The position numbers and the translations under genes are program-made. From an uncultured bacterium (GTDB lineage Bacteria > Actinomycetota > Coriobacteriia > Coriobacteriales > Coriobacteriaceae), in assembly GCA_905215445.1 (NCBI GenBank), contig CAJMPZ010000002.1, forward strand, positions 44,212 through 108,211: 64,000 nt of DNA, read 5' to 3'. Each line of letters opens with the position of its first letter. Position 1 is the stretch's first letter. The notes below the pieces were generated by a model that worked only from the letters and a program-made list of their open reading frames with translations, ran no database searches and was not told the origin of the DNA. Below are positions 42,472 through 51,718 of this stretch, in pieces.

Positions 42472-43131
42472 GTGAACAAGAGCAAGCGCATCGCCATCAG
42501 TTTGGTCGCGGGCGTGCTCGCTGCTCTGCTCTGCATGGTTTACGGCTCGTCGATCCGCTCGCAAGCCGAACAGGTCCAGGCTGAGACCTTGGCCAAGTAC
42601 GGTGGCGATCGCGTCGAGGTATGCGTCGCGGCGCGCGATATCGATGTGGGTGAGACCCTCGATGAGACCAATGTCATAACCCAGGAGTGGCTGACGAGTC
42701 TGCTGCCGCGTGACGCGGCGACCGAGCTACGCCAGGTGCGCGGCGACGTGACGACTTCGCGTATTCCCAAAAACGCCGTGATCTGCAATGTCTACACCAA
42801 GGCCGAGAGCCACATGCTCGAGGTGCCTAAGGGCAAGGTCGCCGTTTCGGTGGCGGTCGATGCCGAGCACTCGGTCGGCGGTGCTGCGGGCGTGGGCAGC
42901 TACGTGGACGTGTACGTGCAAAAAGACGGCGTAACCGATCGGCTGTGCGGCGCGTACGTGATCGATACCAGTGAGGATTCCGGTTTCACGCGCGAGGGCA
43001 AGATCGAATGGGTGACGCTGGCGGCTGACCCCGAAGACGTCAAGGAACTGCTGGGAGCCTCGGGCAAGGGAACGGTCAGCTTGACGATTCCCGCCACGGC
43101 GCGCGGCAAAAAGAGCGGAGGCGACGAGTGA
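42472..43131 (+). CDS. cpaB: CpaB/RcpC-like SAF-domain pilus assembly protein
   Basis: A 219-residue protein and first gene of the Tad operon. An N-terminal membrane helix (RIAISLVAGVLAALLCMVYGSS) is followed by a SAF domain (about residues 45-115, VEVCVAARDIDVGETLDETNV and IPKNAVI) and a C-terminal RcpC-like domain (MLEVPKGKVAVSVAVDAEHSVGGAAGVGSYVDVYV). In Tad systems this protein sits outside the membrane and guides pilus passage. GTG 42472 follows GAGGAGCGG; ATG 42457 is an alternative. The stop overlaps the next start. Confidence 0.85.
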   Translation: MNKSKRIAISLVAGVLAALLCMVYGSSIRSQAEQVQAETLAKYGGDRVEVCVAARDIDVGETLDETNVITQEWLTSLLPRDAATELRQVRGDVTTSRIPKNAVICNVYTKAESHMLEVPKGKVAVSVAVDAEHSVGGAAGVGSYVDVYVQKDGVTDRLCGAYVIDTSEDSGFTREGKIEWVTLAADPEDVKELLGASGKGTVSLTIPATARGKKSGGDE

Positions 43132-44780
43132 TGAAGGCGATCTGGCTTGCGTGCTGCGCGTGCGGCGATTACGGGCTGTTGCAGCGGGAAGTCGAGGGCC
43201 GTGATGTGGGTGCACAGGTGCTTCGCGTGGGTGACCTGGACGGGCTGGTTTCCATGGCGCGGGCGTTTCCGTCGCGCCGCGGGGCTGCCATCATCGCGGC
43301 GTCTCTGTTTGATACCGAAGATGTGCGCAAGACTGTTGCGCGCCTGACGGCCGAAGGCCGCGTGAGTCGCGTGGTCGTGTTGATAGAAGCGCTCGATCCG
43401 TCGGATATCGAGGGGCTGTTTCGCGCGGGGGCGACCGAGGTCATCGCTGCGCACAGTGTATGCGGCAACGGGCGCGCGGGCGAGGGAGCGGTTGATTCCG
43501 ATCGGCACATGACGATTGAGCCCGATGCTTTTGTTGATAGGGAACCCGGGGCGCCTCGCGCTACAAGAGGCCCGCGTGTTGATGATTATGGAAAAGCGGA
43601 AGCCGAGCATGGTCGGCGCCCCCGGAACCCCCTTGTAGACGATGACGCTGGAGGGCCGGCGCAGCATGCTGGCGACTCCCCGGCTGTAGATATGGGATAC
43701 GTGCACGGCGTGAATCTGGCGGATGAACTCGACGAAGTTGAGGGCTTTGCCGGGTGCGGCGAGTTGTCGCTAATGCAGCATGAGCAGATTGCGCAGAACG
43801 AGCCTGCCTCGCAGACCGAACAAGCTGCTATGCCGGCTTGGACGCAGCGTGTGGTTGCGGCGGGGGAGACGGGGGCGCTGCCACCGACGCCCGCCCCGCC
43901 GCCTCCGATGCCGCCGGCAGACGCTGCCGCTCCGCCGCATCGAGCTCCGGTCATCTGCGCTATTTCGGGTTCGGGCGGTTGTGGCAAGTCGACGATCGTT
44001 GCCACCATGGCACACACATCGTCGCTGTTGGGCTTGCGTGCCGCCGTGCTCGACCTGGACCTGATGTTTGGAAACCTTTACGACTTGTTAGGCGTCGATG
44101 CTCCGCGCGATATGGCGGCACTTATCGAGCCGTCGGCGGCGGGCACGCTCACCGAGCCGGATATCGTAGCCACATCGATGCGCGTGGCGCCGGGCGTTAC
44201 GCTCTGGGGTCCCGTCGCGGCGCCCGAGCAAGCCGAGCTCATGGCGCGTCCGGTGGAGCTACTGCTTGATGTTCTGCGTCGCGAATCCGACGTGGTCTTT
44301 ATCGATACCTCGGTCTTTTGGGGCGACGCCGTGGCGGCTGCGGTGGCGGCGAGCGACCGTTGCCTGGTCGTTGGCGATGCGGCGGTGTCGTCCGCGACAT
44401 CGGCGTCGCGCGTCATCGAACTGGCAAGTCGAGTAGGTGTGCCGCGCACGCGCATGAGCGCCGTGTTCAACCGGTTCGGTGCGCGCGGGGCAGACGAGGA
44501 CGTCGCCATGCGCTTTGAGATTGCCTGTGCGTTGAGCTCCAAGATTCGTATCGCCGATGGCGGGCAGGATCTCGCCGCGCTCATGGCGTTTGGGCGCGCT
44601 GACGAGGCGGTGGGGCAGACCAGTGCTTTTGCGACTAGCATGCGCGAGGCCACGCGCGAGATGCTCGTGGAACTGGGGTGCGCCGTCGGCCCTTGGAGCG
44701 ATATGGTCGCCGACCGTGCAACGCGTACCGAACGCCCGCGTATCCGCCTTCCCTGGTTGCGCGAGGGTGATCAGCGATGA
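43131..44780 (+). CDS. tadZ: TadZ/CpaE-like MinD-type ATPase
   Basis: A 549-residue protein that localises Tad machinery. Residues about 1-115 form a response-regulator-like domain without a clear phospho-acceptor. A disordered linker of about 150 residues (His/Gln-rich, then Pro-rich TPAPPPPMPPADAAAPP) follows. From about residue 275 there is a MinD/ParA fold with deviant Walker A SGSGGCGKST, VLDLDLMFGN, and a conserved VVFIDTS strand. The linker is longer than usual. ATG 43131 overlaps the cpaB stop (TGATG); the stop overlaps the TadA start by four bases. Confidence 0.85.
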   Translation: MKAIWLACCACGDYGLLQREVEGRDVGAQVLRVGDLDGLVSMARAFPSRRGAAIIAASLFDTEDVRKTVARLTAEGRVSRVVVLIEALDPSDIEGLFRAGATEVIAAHSVCGNGRAGEGAVDSDRHMTIEPDAFVDREPGAPRATRGPRVDDYGKAEAEHGRRPRNPLVDDDAGGPAQHAGDSPAVDMGYVHGVNLADELDEVEGFAGCGELSLMQHEQIAQNEPASQTEQAAMPAWTQRVVAAGETGALPPTPAPPPPMPPADAAAPPHRAPVICAISGSGGCGKSTIVATMAHTSSLLGLRAAVLDLDLMFGNLYDLLGVDAPRDMAALIEPSAAGTLTEPDIVATSMRVAPGVTLWGPVAAPEQAELMARPVELLLDVLRRESDVVFIDTSVFWGDAVAAAVAASDRCLVVGDAAVSSATSASRVIELASRVGVPRTRMSAVFNRFGARGADEDVAMRFEIACALSSKIRIADGGQDLAALMAFGRADEAVGQTSAFATSMREATREMLVELGCAVGPWSDMVADRATRTERPRIRLPWLREGDQR

Positions 44781-46105
44781 GCCTGCAAACGAGGATTAAG
44801 GCTGCCGGCGCTGCAGCGGCGGCAGCGCCTGTAGATGCGGGGCGTCGCCGCGCGGTGAAACGACGCACCAAGCGCGCCGTGATGGACCGCATGGGTTACG
44901 ACGAAGTGGCGCGTATCAGCGCCTATATCGACCCGGCACTTGCCCGCTCGGAATTGCGTCCTGCGGTGGAGGCGGCGCTCAATGTTGAGGAGCCGACCGA
45001 TCTCGCGACGCCCGAGCGCGAAACCATCATCGACGAGATTTTGGATGACGTGGTGGGCTTGGGGCCGTTGCAGCCGCTCATCGAGGACGACACCGTTACC
45101 GAGATCATGATCAACGGCTGTCGCTCGGCTTTCTTTGAACGCGGCGGCGTCTTGTACCCCATCGAGCATGCGTTTGAGGATGATGAGCAGATCCGTGTGC
45201 TTATCGACCGCATTATCTCGCCGCTCGGCCGTCGTATCGACGAGCGTAGCCCCATCGTCAACGCCCGCCTCAAGACGGGTTATCGCGTCAACGCGGTGAT
45301 TCCACCCGTGGCGATCGACGGGCCAATCCTCACCATCCGAAAGTTCTCGGACCGTATCTGCTCGTTGGACGAGCTCGTGGGGTTGGGATCGCTGCCGCTT
45401 TGGTATGCGCAGCTGCTGTCGTGTGCGGTGTCGCTGCGACAGGACCTGGCGGTTGCGGGAGGCACGGGATCTGGTAAGACCACCCTGCTCAACGCGTTGT
45501 CATGTGAGATTTCCACCGGCGAGCGCATCGTGACGATCGAGGACTCTGCCGAGCTCAAGTTTGCGCATCATCCGCACGTGGTGCGCCTAGAGGCGCGCGA
45601 GGCTTCAATTGAGGGCGAGGGCGCGGTGACGATCCGCGACCTGGTAACTAATGCCCTACGCATGCGCCCCGACCGCATCGTGGTGGGCGAGGTGCGCGGT
45701 GCCGAGTGCTGCGACATGTTGCAGGCCATGAACACGGGCCACGACGGGTCGCTCACCACACTTCATGCGGGTTCAGAACAGGAGACCGTGGTGCGTCTGA
45801 CGTTGCTTGCGCGTTATGGCATCGATCTGCCGAGCGAGCTCATCGAGGAGCAGATTGCCATGGCGCTCGACGGCATCGTGATGTCCGAGCGCCACGCCGA
45901 TGGCAGGCGTTTCGTCTCCTCGTATTCGGGGGTGCGACGCGCCGCATCGGGTGGCGTAGAGCTCGAGCGCTATGTGACGTTCGATGCCGCCGAGCGCACC
46001 TGGACGCTTGACCGCGAGCCGCCGTTTATCGCAGAAGGCCTGCGGTCGGGGACGCTCACACAAGAGGAGGTGGACGAATGGAGATCACTGTGCCCCTCGT
46101 CGTAG
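44777..46105 (+). CDS. tadA: Tad secretion ATPase TadA/CpaF
   Basis: A 442-residue hexameric ATPase of the type II/IV secretion family that powers pilus assembly. An N-terminal helical domain (about residues 1-140) includes EITMINGC-type [18 protein letters not shown]. Then come Walker [15 protein letters not shown] (about 228), Asp box [13 protein letters not shown], Walker B-like [17 protein letters not shown] and His box [12 protein letters not shown]. The length is typical. It overlaps tadB by 28 bases. Confidence 0.95.
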   Translation: MSLQTRIKAAGAAAAAAPVDAGRRRAVKRRTKRAVMDRMGYDEVARISAYIDPALARSELRPAVEAALNVEEPTDLATPERETIIDEILDDVVGLGPLQPLIEDDTVTEIMINGCRSAFFERGGVLYPIEHAFEDDEQIRVLIDRIISPLGRRIDERSPIVNARLKTGYRVNAVIPPVAIDGPILTIRKFSDRICSLDELVGLGSLPLWYAQLLSCAVSLRQDLAVAGGTGSGKTTLLNALSCEISTGERIVTIEDSAELKFAHHPHVVRLEAREASIEGEGAVTIRDLVTNALRMRPDRIVVGEVRGAECCDMLQAMNTGHDGSLTTLHAGSEQETVVRLTLLARYGIDLPSELIEEQIAMALDGIVMSERHADGRRFVSSYSGVRRAASGGVELERYVTFDAAERTWTLDREPPFIAEGLRSGTLTQEEVDEWRSLCPSS

Positions 46106-47004
46106 GGGGCTTGGCAGGGCTTTCTGTCGCGACGGCGTGCGGGGCGGAACCTCGTGTGCCGCAGGTACCGCCGGCGGAGCTGGCACGTCAGGCGCTCGAG
46201 ACGGTGGCAGAGAAGCTGCCGCGTGAGCTGGTGGAAAACGATCTGCTGAAAAAGATCGCCCGTTCGTGGGCATCGCTGGCTCCGGCGCATCGCCTTGGCC
46301 TCGTGATCGAAGATGCTTCGGGACGTTTGGCGTTTCTGCTGCTGTCGAGCGGTGTCTGCTGCGTTTTACTAACGATGGTGTCGTTATCGCCCCTCGGATT
46401 TGCCTTGGGACTTGTTGCTCCGTTTACCGTTGGTGCCGCTCGGGATGGCTTTGAGAGCCGGCGCGAGCAACACGATGCAGAAGAGGCAATGCCCGAGGCG
46501 TTTACAGCACTTTCCATGTCGCTTGCCTCGGGACATTCGCTGGCCCAGGGCATGCGCTTTGTGGGCGCTCATGCGCAAGAGCCAGTGCATACCGAGTTTT
46601 TGCGGGTGGCGGCGGCGATCGATTGCGGCATCTCGGCGACCGACGCGCTCGATGACTTGCTCGTGCGTATCGACGCCCCCGGTCTTTCGCTTGTGACCTT
46701 GGCGCTTAAGGTGTCTCAGCGCACCGGCGCTCCGCTTGCCGACTTACTGTCCGAGGCGTCGAGCATGGTGGGGGAGCGCATTGAGCTCAAGCGCCGCCTG
46801 GATGTTAAGACGTCGCAGGCTCGCATGTCTGCGCATATGGTCGCGGCGATGCCGGCGGGCATGTGCGCGGTGTTGGCGCTGCTTTCGGCAGATTTTCGTC
46901 GCGGTCTTGCGACGCCCGCCGGCGCGGGCGCTGTGGTGCTGGGTCTTGCCCTCAACGCCGTTGCCCTGGTGGTTATCCGGCGCATTATGCGGGTGGAGCT
47001 ATGA
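46078..47004 (+). CDS. tadB: Tad inner-membrane protein TadB
   Basis: A 308-residue membrane platform protein. Two hydrophobic segments lie near residues 90-120 and another pair at the C-terminus. The central T2SS_F domain contains MPEAFTALSMSLASGHSLAQGMRFV and LALKVSQRTGAPLADLLSEAS. The N-terminal 80 residues have a short periplasmic-type region after a weak signal-like start. ATG 46078 lies inside the end of tadA. The stop overlaps tadC (ATGA). Confidence 0.9.
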   Translation: MEITVPLVVGGLAGLSVATACGAEPRVPQVPPAELARQALETVAEKLPRELVENDLLKKIARSWASLAPAHRLGLVIEDASGRLAFLLLSSGVCCVLLTMVSLSPLGFALGLVAPFTVGAARDGFESRREQHDAEEAMPEAFTALSMSLASGHSLAQGMRFVGAHAQEPVHTEFLRVAAAIDCGISATDALDDLLVRIDAPGLSLVTLALKVSQRTGAPLADLLSEASSMVGERIELKRRLDVKTSQARMSAHMVAAMPAGMCAVLALLSADFRRGLATPAGAGAVVLGLALNAVALVVIRRIMRVEL

Positions 47005-47642
47005 GCGCCCCGGTTGCAGTTGCGGCTTGCCTGTGCGCCCTGAGTGTATTTGTCGCGACGGGTTTGGATCGGGCGGATGCACGCAAGATCGCAGGGGCCT
47101 GCAAGCGCGAGGCGGTGCTGGTCGCTGCCGCAGGTCGCTCGGTGGTCGATGCTCTGACCGCGCGAGTGAAGGGCGCGGTTGGAGCGGGCGGCCCGGCGCG
47201 AGTGTCGCTCGGCGAAGTTTCCGAGATGATCGATGTTGTGCGCTTGGGTCTTTCGGCCGGTCTTTCGTTTGATGCGGCGCTTGAGATTTTCTGCGCCAAC
47301 CGCCGGTCAGTGCTGGCTCTTCGCCTTGAGCGCGCCTGCATGGTGTGGCAGGTGGGCGTGGGCACGCGTGAGGACGAGCTGTTGGCCGCCGCGCGCGACC
47401 TGGACGTGCGAGCGCTCGAGACCTTTGCCATCACGGTGGGGCAGGCGCTCGCCCTGGGTGCCCCACTTGCCGAGACGCTGGCCGCTCAAAGTCGCGAGAT
47501 CCGTGCGGCTCATCGCGCCGCGGTCGAGCGCGAGATCGAGCGTGCGCCCGTCAAGCTGCTGATTCCCACCGGCACGCTCATCTTGCCGGCGTTGCTTCTG
47601 TCCATATTGGGCCCGCTGCTGGGAGCAGGCGGGATGATGTAG
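47001..47642 (+). CDS. tadC: Tad inner-membrane protein TadC
   Basis: A 213-residue second T2SS_F-like platform protein, shorter than the 280-300 residues usual for TadC because the first membrane region is reduced to one helix. The core has VSEMIDVVRLGLSAGLSFDAALEIFC, LETFAITVGQALALGAPLAETLAAQS and a final helix TLILPALLLSILGPLLGAG. ATG 47001 overlaps the tadB stop. The Flp pilin gene follows after ten bases. Confidence 0.88.
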   Translation: MSAPVAVAACLCALSVFVATGLDRADARKIAGACKREAVLVAAAGRSVVDALTARVKGAVGAGGPARVSLGEVSEMIDVVRLGLSAGLSFDAALEIFCANRRSVLALRLERACMVWQVGVGTREDELLAAARDLDVRALETFAITVGQALALGAPLAETLAAQSREIRAAHRAAVEREIERAPVKLLIPTGTLILPALLLSILGPLLGAGGMM

Positions 47643-47652
47643 GGAGGAATAC

Positions 47653-47886
47653 ATGAACACGATGGTCGAAGTTGCTGACAAGGCTTGGAGCTGGGCTTTT
47701 TGCCGGGCGATTCACACTCGCCAGCATGCCAAGGAGCTGTTGCAGGAGGAGAGCGCGCAGGGTACCACCGAGTACGCCATTTTGGTGGGCGTACTTGTGG
47801 TGATCGCGATTATTGCCATCGTTGCATTTAAAGGCAAGGTTAAAGAGCTATGGGATGCGATCAGCGAGGGCATCAACAGCCTGTAG
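47653..47886 (+). CDS. flp: Flp-type pilin
   Basis: A 77-residue prepilin, the likely major subunit. A long hydrophilic leader of about 35 residues precedes SAQGTTEYAILVGVLVVIAIIAIVAF, with Glu-Tyr at the usual place for Flp pilins, and ends in a short amphipathic tail. A GGGAGG lies before ATG 47653. The leader is longer than that of most Flp pilins. No prepilin peptidase (TadV) gene is found in the window, so processing must rely on one elsewhere. Confidence 0.9.
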   Translation: MNTMVEVADKAWSWAFCRAIHTRQHAKELLQEESAQGTTEYAILVGVLVVIAIIAIVAFKGKVKELWDAISEGINSL

Positions 47887-48413
47887 AGGGCGAGCGCCCC
47901 GTCGGGGTGCTGCTGGTGTTTGCTTGCCTGACCGTGGCGATAGCGGCGGTGCTTTGGGGGCTTAACGCCGCGCGGCAGCAGCGTCCTGGGACCGCCTTCG
48001 ATTCGGGCTCAGATTCGGCGGTGGCGTCTCAAGAAGATGAGATGCGAGATGCGGACGATTCGGATGTCGCTGTCACGGCGCAAACCTTTCTGCGGACGCT
48101 CGACAAGCGGTCTGACACTGTGACGGATTCGCCTGAGGGCAACGCGATTGCGGTCCGGCTTGCATGGTCCGAGGACCGACCGATGACCGGAGCGGCGGCG
48201 GATATGCTGCGTGCCTATCGCGAGGTACCCACGGCACAACTTGCTCTGAGCGGCTATCTCGACATCAAGGGCAACGTGTGGGGCGCTATCGTGCGTGACG
48301 GACGCGGCTGGGTCGATATGGTGACGGTTGCTGCGGATACTGGCGATGCTTCGTGTCGTCTGCGCGCCGTGCGCCTGGTCCCGCAAACAATAAGCTCAAA
48401 GGAGGGGTCGTGA
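47850..48413 (+). CDS. Hypothetical single-helix protein of the Tad operon
   Basis: Up to 187 residues. After about 17 hydrophilic residues a single membrane helix (VGVLLVFACLTVAIAAVLWGL) leads to an Asp/Ser-rich stretch and an outer domain (LRTLDKRSDTVTDSPEGNAI, then LALSGYLDIKGNVWGAIVRDGRGWVDMVTV). No family is recognised. ATG 47850 lies inside the pilin gene; GTG 47907 would begin at the helix and is also possible. Position between pilin genes suggests an assembly or minor-pilin role. Confidence 0.65.
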   Translation: MGCDQRGHQQPVEGERPVGVLLVFACLTVAIAAVLWGLNAARQQRPGTAFDSGSDSAVASQEDEMRDADDSDVAVTAQTFLRTLDKRSDTVTDSPEGNAIAVRLAWSEDRPMTGAAADMLRAYREVPTAQLALSGYLDIKGNVWGAIVRDGRGWVDMVTVAADTGDASCRLRAVRLVPQTISSKEGS

Positions 48414-48414
48414 A

Positions 48415-48633
48415 ATGCATGGCGTTCTGCGTGAGGAGGTTGCCCAAGCGACTGTGGAATACGCCATCGTCACGGTGGCGCTGTTATCGATCGTGCTGGC
48501 GATTGCGGGACTTTGGCGTGCCGGCACCGATGGGCGCTTGGCGGCGCTGGTTGAGCGGGCGGCATCCCATGGCGTTGCCTCGATGTTGGTTATCGACGCC
48601 GCTGCGGGCGCTAAGGACATCGCGTTGTATTGA
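48415..48633 (+). CDS. Small TadE/Flp-like pseudopilin
   Basis: A 72-residue protein: REEVAQATVEYAIVTVALLSIVLAIAGLW, then a short tail that ends GAKDIALY. The A-x-A-T-V-E-Y motif followed by a hydrophobic helix matches the N-terminus of TadE-like and Flp pilins. AAGGAGGGG lies nine bases before ATG 48415. Its 3' end runs into the next TadE-like gene in another frame. Confidence 0.75.
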   Translation: MHGVLREEVAQATVEYAIVTVALLSIVLAIAGLWRAGTDGRLAALVERAASHGVASMLVIDAAAGAKDIALY

Positions 48634-49105
48634 TATCGCGTGCGAGGACCGGGCGCAGTCTACGGTCGAGGCCGCTTTTTTGCTGCCGACGTTTCTGACG
48701 CTCATCCTTCTCGCACTGCAACCGGTGTGCCTGCTCTATACGCGCGCGGTCATGGAGTCTGCCGCCGCCGAGACCGCGCGGCTCATGACCACGACGACGG
48801 CGGAGGACGACGATCTTGAGGAGTTCACTCGCCGCCGGCTTGCCGCAGTGCCCAACGTTTCGATTTTTCATGCCGGCGGGCCGCTGTCGTGGGATATCGA
48901 GCTTGGCCGGGCCGGTGCGGGTGGCGTCTCGTCCGTGTCCGTTTCCGGCGAGGTCAAGCCGTTGCCCGTGATCGGTGCGTTTGCGCAGGCTATGGGTGGT
49001 ACCGCCGAGGGCGGCTACGTTGAGCTCAAGGTCGATGTCTCGTATCAATCGCGTCCCGAATGGCTGGAGGGAGATTATGATTCGTGGATTGCTACATGGG
49101 ATTAA
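48569..49105 (+). CDS. tadE: TadE-like pseudopilin
   Basis: The conserved part begins near 48638 with DRAQSTVEAAFLLPTFLTLILLALQPVCLLYTR, the TadE signature, followed by AAAETARLM and an outer domain of about 110 residues. No ATG, GTG or TTG lies near 48630. The first in-frame ATG is 48569, inside the previous gene, and gives an unconvincing Arg/Leu-rich leader; ATT 48628 would fit the family better. The start is therefore uncertain, while the frame and stop are firm. Confidence 0.75.
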   Translation: MALPRCWLSTPLRALRTSRCIDIACEDRAQSTVEAAFLLPTFLTLILLALQPVCLLYTRAVMESAAAETARLMTTTTAEDDDLEEFTRRRLAAVPNVSIFHAGGPLSWDIELGRAGAGGVSSVSVSGEVKPLPVIGAFAQAMGGTAEGGYVELKVDVSYQSRPEWLEGDYDSWIATWD

Positions 49106-51242
49106 GCGCTGCCTGTTGCGGGTGACGCAAGGGTTTGCGGCCCGCCGTCGACCAGGCGCTCTCCGCAAACGAGGCGGCTTTATGGGTCGAGCCGGTGTCG
49201 ATCTGTTTATCGAAGACGGTGCCTATACCACGCTTTCTTCTGCCGTGGTCATCCTAGTGGTGCTCACATTGTTGTTTTCGTCGACCGCGGCGATATGGAG
49301 CATGTCGCGTGCCGGGGACACCCAGGTGGCGGCTGATAGCGGCGCGCTGGCGGGTGCCAACGTGGTGTCGTCCTATCACACGGCTGCCACGGTGGTTGAT
49401 GCGAGTATCTTGAGTCTGGGGCTGGCGGGGTTTGCCACGATCGGGACGGGCCTGGTCGCCATCCTCATCCCGGGTGCCGAGCCGGTTGCCGGCAATATGG
49501 TCGACACCGGGATCGAGATCATTAAAACGCGCAACAAGTTTGCCAAAAGCGCATCGGAAGGCTTACAGAAAATCGAGACGGCCCTGCCGTATCTGATCGC
49601 CGCGCGTGCCACGCAGGCGGTGTCGGCGCAGGATACCGATAGTGTGACCTATACCGGTACGGCGCTTGCCGTGCCCAGGACATCCGAGTCGGACTTCGCT
49701 GCGCTCAAAGGGTCCGAGATCTCGACCGATACCATTAAAGACACATCAGATGATTTAGAGCGTGCGGCCGAGGAGCTGCGGAAGGCTTCTGAGGACACGG
49801 CGAAGGCTAAAGAGCGTGCTTGGCTGGCGGATTGTGGTGGGTCTGACAAGGGCTCGGTCGGCAGCTGTTCTTGCATGTGGGAGCGCGCGAAAAGCCTAAC
49901 GGATCTTTCCGGTGTTCAAAATCCGCATTACTCATCGAGCGTTACGTGGGAGCCTCAAGTTGCCCTTGATCGCGCGAAGGACTACTACCATTGGCGTCTG
50001 ACAAATGAGAAGCCCCAGGGCTCGAGTGTCGAGATGAAGGCAGAGTCTGCGGCGCGTAAGGCGTTTTATACCTATGCGAACGCGGAGGTCGATCGGGCAT
50101 ATATAACCGAGAACGGAGACAGGGTTTCCTCCTATATTCCGCTGCTGCCGCGCAACTCTGATGAGGTTCGGGCGACGGAACTCTATACCGATGCGGTGTG
50201 GCCGACGAGCGTGAACGATGACAAGGCGTATCTGCATTACGGGACGACCTGCCCTAACTATAAGAAAGGGACGCCGAGCGGATTTGCTTCGGTTGCCGAT
50301 TACGATGGACAGGATAAATGCAGCAAATGCCATTTTGGCGTTTTGTCGCTTGGTGCTGTTGCGGCGCCTTCAACCTCTATCGAAAACGGCTTCGAGTATC
50401 ACTTTGACAAGTTTAAAGACGCCCTGGAGGACTACGTCGACTGTCGCAACAAGGAGCTCGAGCTCGAGCGTCAGACCGAGGACGAAGCCGACCGTGCGGG
50501 CAATGCGTTCGATACCGCCATCAAAGAACTTTCCGGTGAGCGCCCGCGTATCGCTCCGCCCGGTCGCAACGGCGTGGTTGCCTTTGCGGTTTCGGGTGCC
50601 ATCTCGAGCTCCGATGAACTCAACTCTTCGTTTAACACGGCAGTCAGACTTGGCGATCGCGGTGCCATCTCTGCCGCGGTGCTGGCGCCCGATGGGGCGA
50701 CGGCGCAAAACAACGTGCTTTCGCGATTTTTCTCGACATTGAAGGAACGCTCGGGCGGCGTTGCCGGCGTGCTCGACGGCGTCATGGATGTCTGGGGGCG
50801 GCTGCTTGTGGGATACGGAGACATCCAAGGTTCGGCCGACGAACTTATGGACGAGATGATTAAAGGCCTAGGAGGGGGCAGCGGCGCGTTGGGCTCCATT
50901 GCATCGTGGCTCGGCGATACCGTTTCGGCGTCCGTGGCGGCGCTGGGTTTGGAACCGTGCGACTTGCGCCTGCGAAAGCCGGTGCTGACTGATTCCGCCA
51001 ACGTCATTAAGAGCCCGGGGTCTGACATTGCTGGTCTCTCTCAAGCGCAAGACAAACTGCGAAGTATTCCGTTGGGCGTGACCGATCCCAAGGCGCTTTG
51101 CGAGGCGTTGGAATATCAAGTCGAACGCACCATCAGCGGTACGGTGTTCACGCTTGCGGAGATTCCTCTGCCCGGCGGCGGCTCCATCCCGCTCACCGTC
51201 GATGTCGCCACGCTGGTTGGCGCTCTGGGCGGTGGGTCGTAA
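49077..51242 (+). CDS. TadG-like large pseudopilin/minor pilin
   Basis: A 721-residue protein. After a basic leader there is one membrane helix (TTLSSAVVILVVLTLLFSSTAAIW) followed by ADSGALAGANVVSSYHTAATVVDASIL, the TadG/Flp-like helix with the typical 'AADSGALAGA' block. The long outer part contains helices, a four-cysteine stretch (CSCMW, CPNYKKG, CSKCHFG) that could bind metal or form disulphides, and a Gly/Ser-rich C-terminal region. ATG 49077 follows GGAGGGAG and overlaps the TadE end by 29 bases. It is far larger than ordinary TadG. Confidence 0.75.
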   Translation: MIRGLLHGIKRCLLRVTQGFAARRRPGALRKRGGFMGRAGVDLFIEDGAYTTLSSAVVILVVLTLLFSSTAAIWSMSRAGDTQVAADSGALAGANVVSSYHTAATVVDASILSLGLAGFATIGTGLVAILIPGAEPVAGNMVDTGIEIIKTRNKFAKSASEGLQKIETALPYLIAARATQAVSAQDTDSVTYTGTALAVPRTSESDFAALKGSEISTDTIKDTSDDLERAAEELRKASEDTAKAKERAWLADCGGSDKGSVGSCSCMWERAKSLTDLSGVQNPHYSSSVTWEPQVALDRAKDYYHWRLTNEKPQGSSVEMKAESAARKAFYTYANAEVDRAYITENGDRVSSYIPLLPRNSDEVRATELYTDAVWPTSVNDDKAYLHYGTTCPNYKKGTPSGFASVADYDGQDKCSKCHFGVLSLGAVAAPSTSIENGFEYHFDKFKDALEDYVDCRNKELELERQTEDEADRAGNAFDTAIKELSGERPRIAPPGRNGVVAFAVSGAISSSDELNSSFNTAVRLGDRGAISAAVLAPDGATAQNNVLSRFFSTLKERSGGVAGVLDGVMDVWGRLLVGYGDIQGSADELMDEMIKGLGGGSGALGSIASWLGDTVSASVAALGLEPCDLRLRKPVLTDSANVIKSPGSDIAGLSQAQDKLRSIPLGVTDPKALCEALEYQVERTISGTVFTLAEIPLPGGGSIPLTVDVATLVGALGGGS

Positions 51243-51718
51243 TGAGTATCCGCATGCGTCTGCGCGAGGAGCGCGCCCAAGCGACGGTGGAGATAGCAGT
51301 GGTTACGCCCGTTTTGCTGGTGCTGGCACTCATCGTATACAACGTCATGATCTTTGCCAGCGCTGTCGCGCGCTTCGACCGCGTGGTGCCCGACATCGTG
51401 TTGGCGCACGCCGTGGCGCCGAGCGGGGAGGGCGACGAAAGCTCTGTCGATGCCTCGGCGACGGTCCGGACTCAAATTCTGAATGCCATGGAAGGCTATG
51501 ACTTGCAGATCGAAGTGTCGAGCGAGCAAGGCGCGGAGGCATCGGATGGTGGCCTGCTCTCCCTATCCGGTACGTTTAGGACCTACACCTGCACCATGCA
51601 CTATGAGCCGTGGCCGACTTCTCTCAGCATCGCTGGCGTTCCGCTGGGGGCGCCGACAACGTTGTCGCACGAGCGCGCGGTGACGGTCGATCCATGGCGT
51701 CCGGGGGTGGTCATGTGA
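51242..51718 (+). CDS. TadE-like pseudopilin (second)
   Basis: A 158-residue protein: RLREERAQATVEIAVVTPVLLVLALIVYNVMIF, the TadE-type motif and helix, then an outer domain with a single cysteine (TYTCTMHYEPWP). ATG 51242 overlaps the previous stop (TAATG). The stop overlaps the DUF192 gene start. One of three TadE-type genes here. Confidence 0.8.
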   Translation: MSIRMRLREERAQATVEIAVVTPVLLVLALIVYNVMIFASAVARFDRVVPDIVLAHAVAPSGEGDESSVDASATVRTQILNAMEGYDLQIEVSSEQGAEASDGGLLSLSGTFRTYTCTMHYEPWPTSLSIAGVPLGAPTTLSHERAVTVDPWRPGVVM

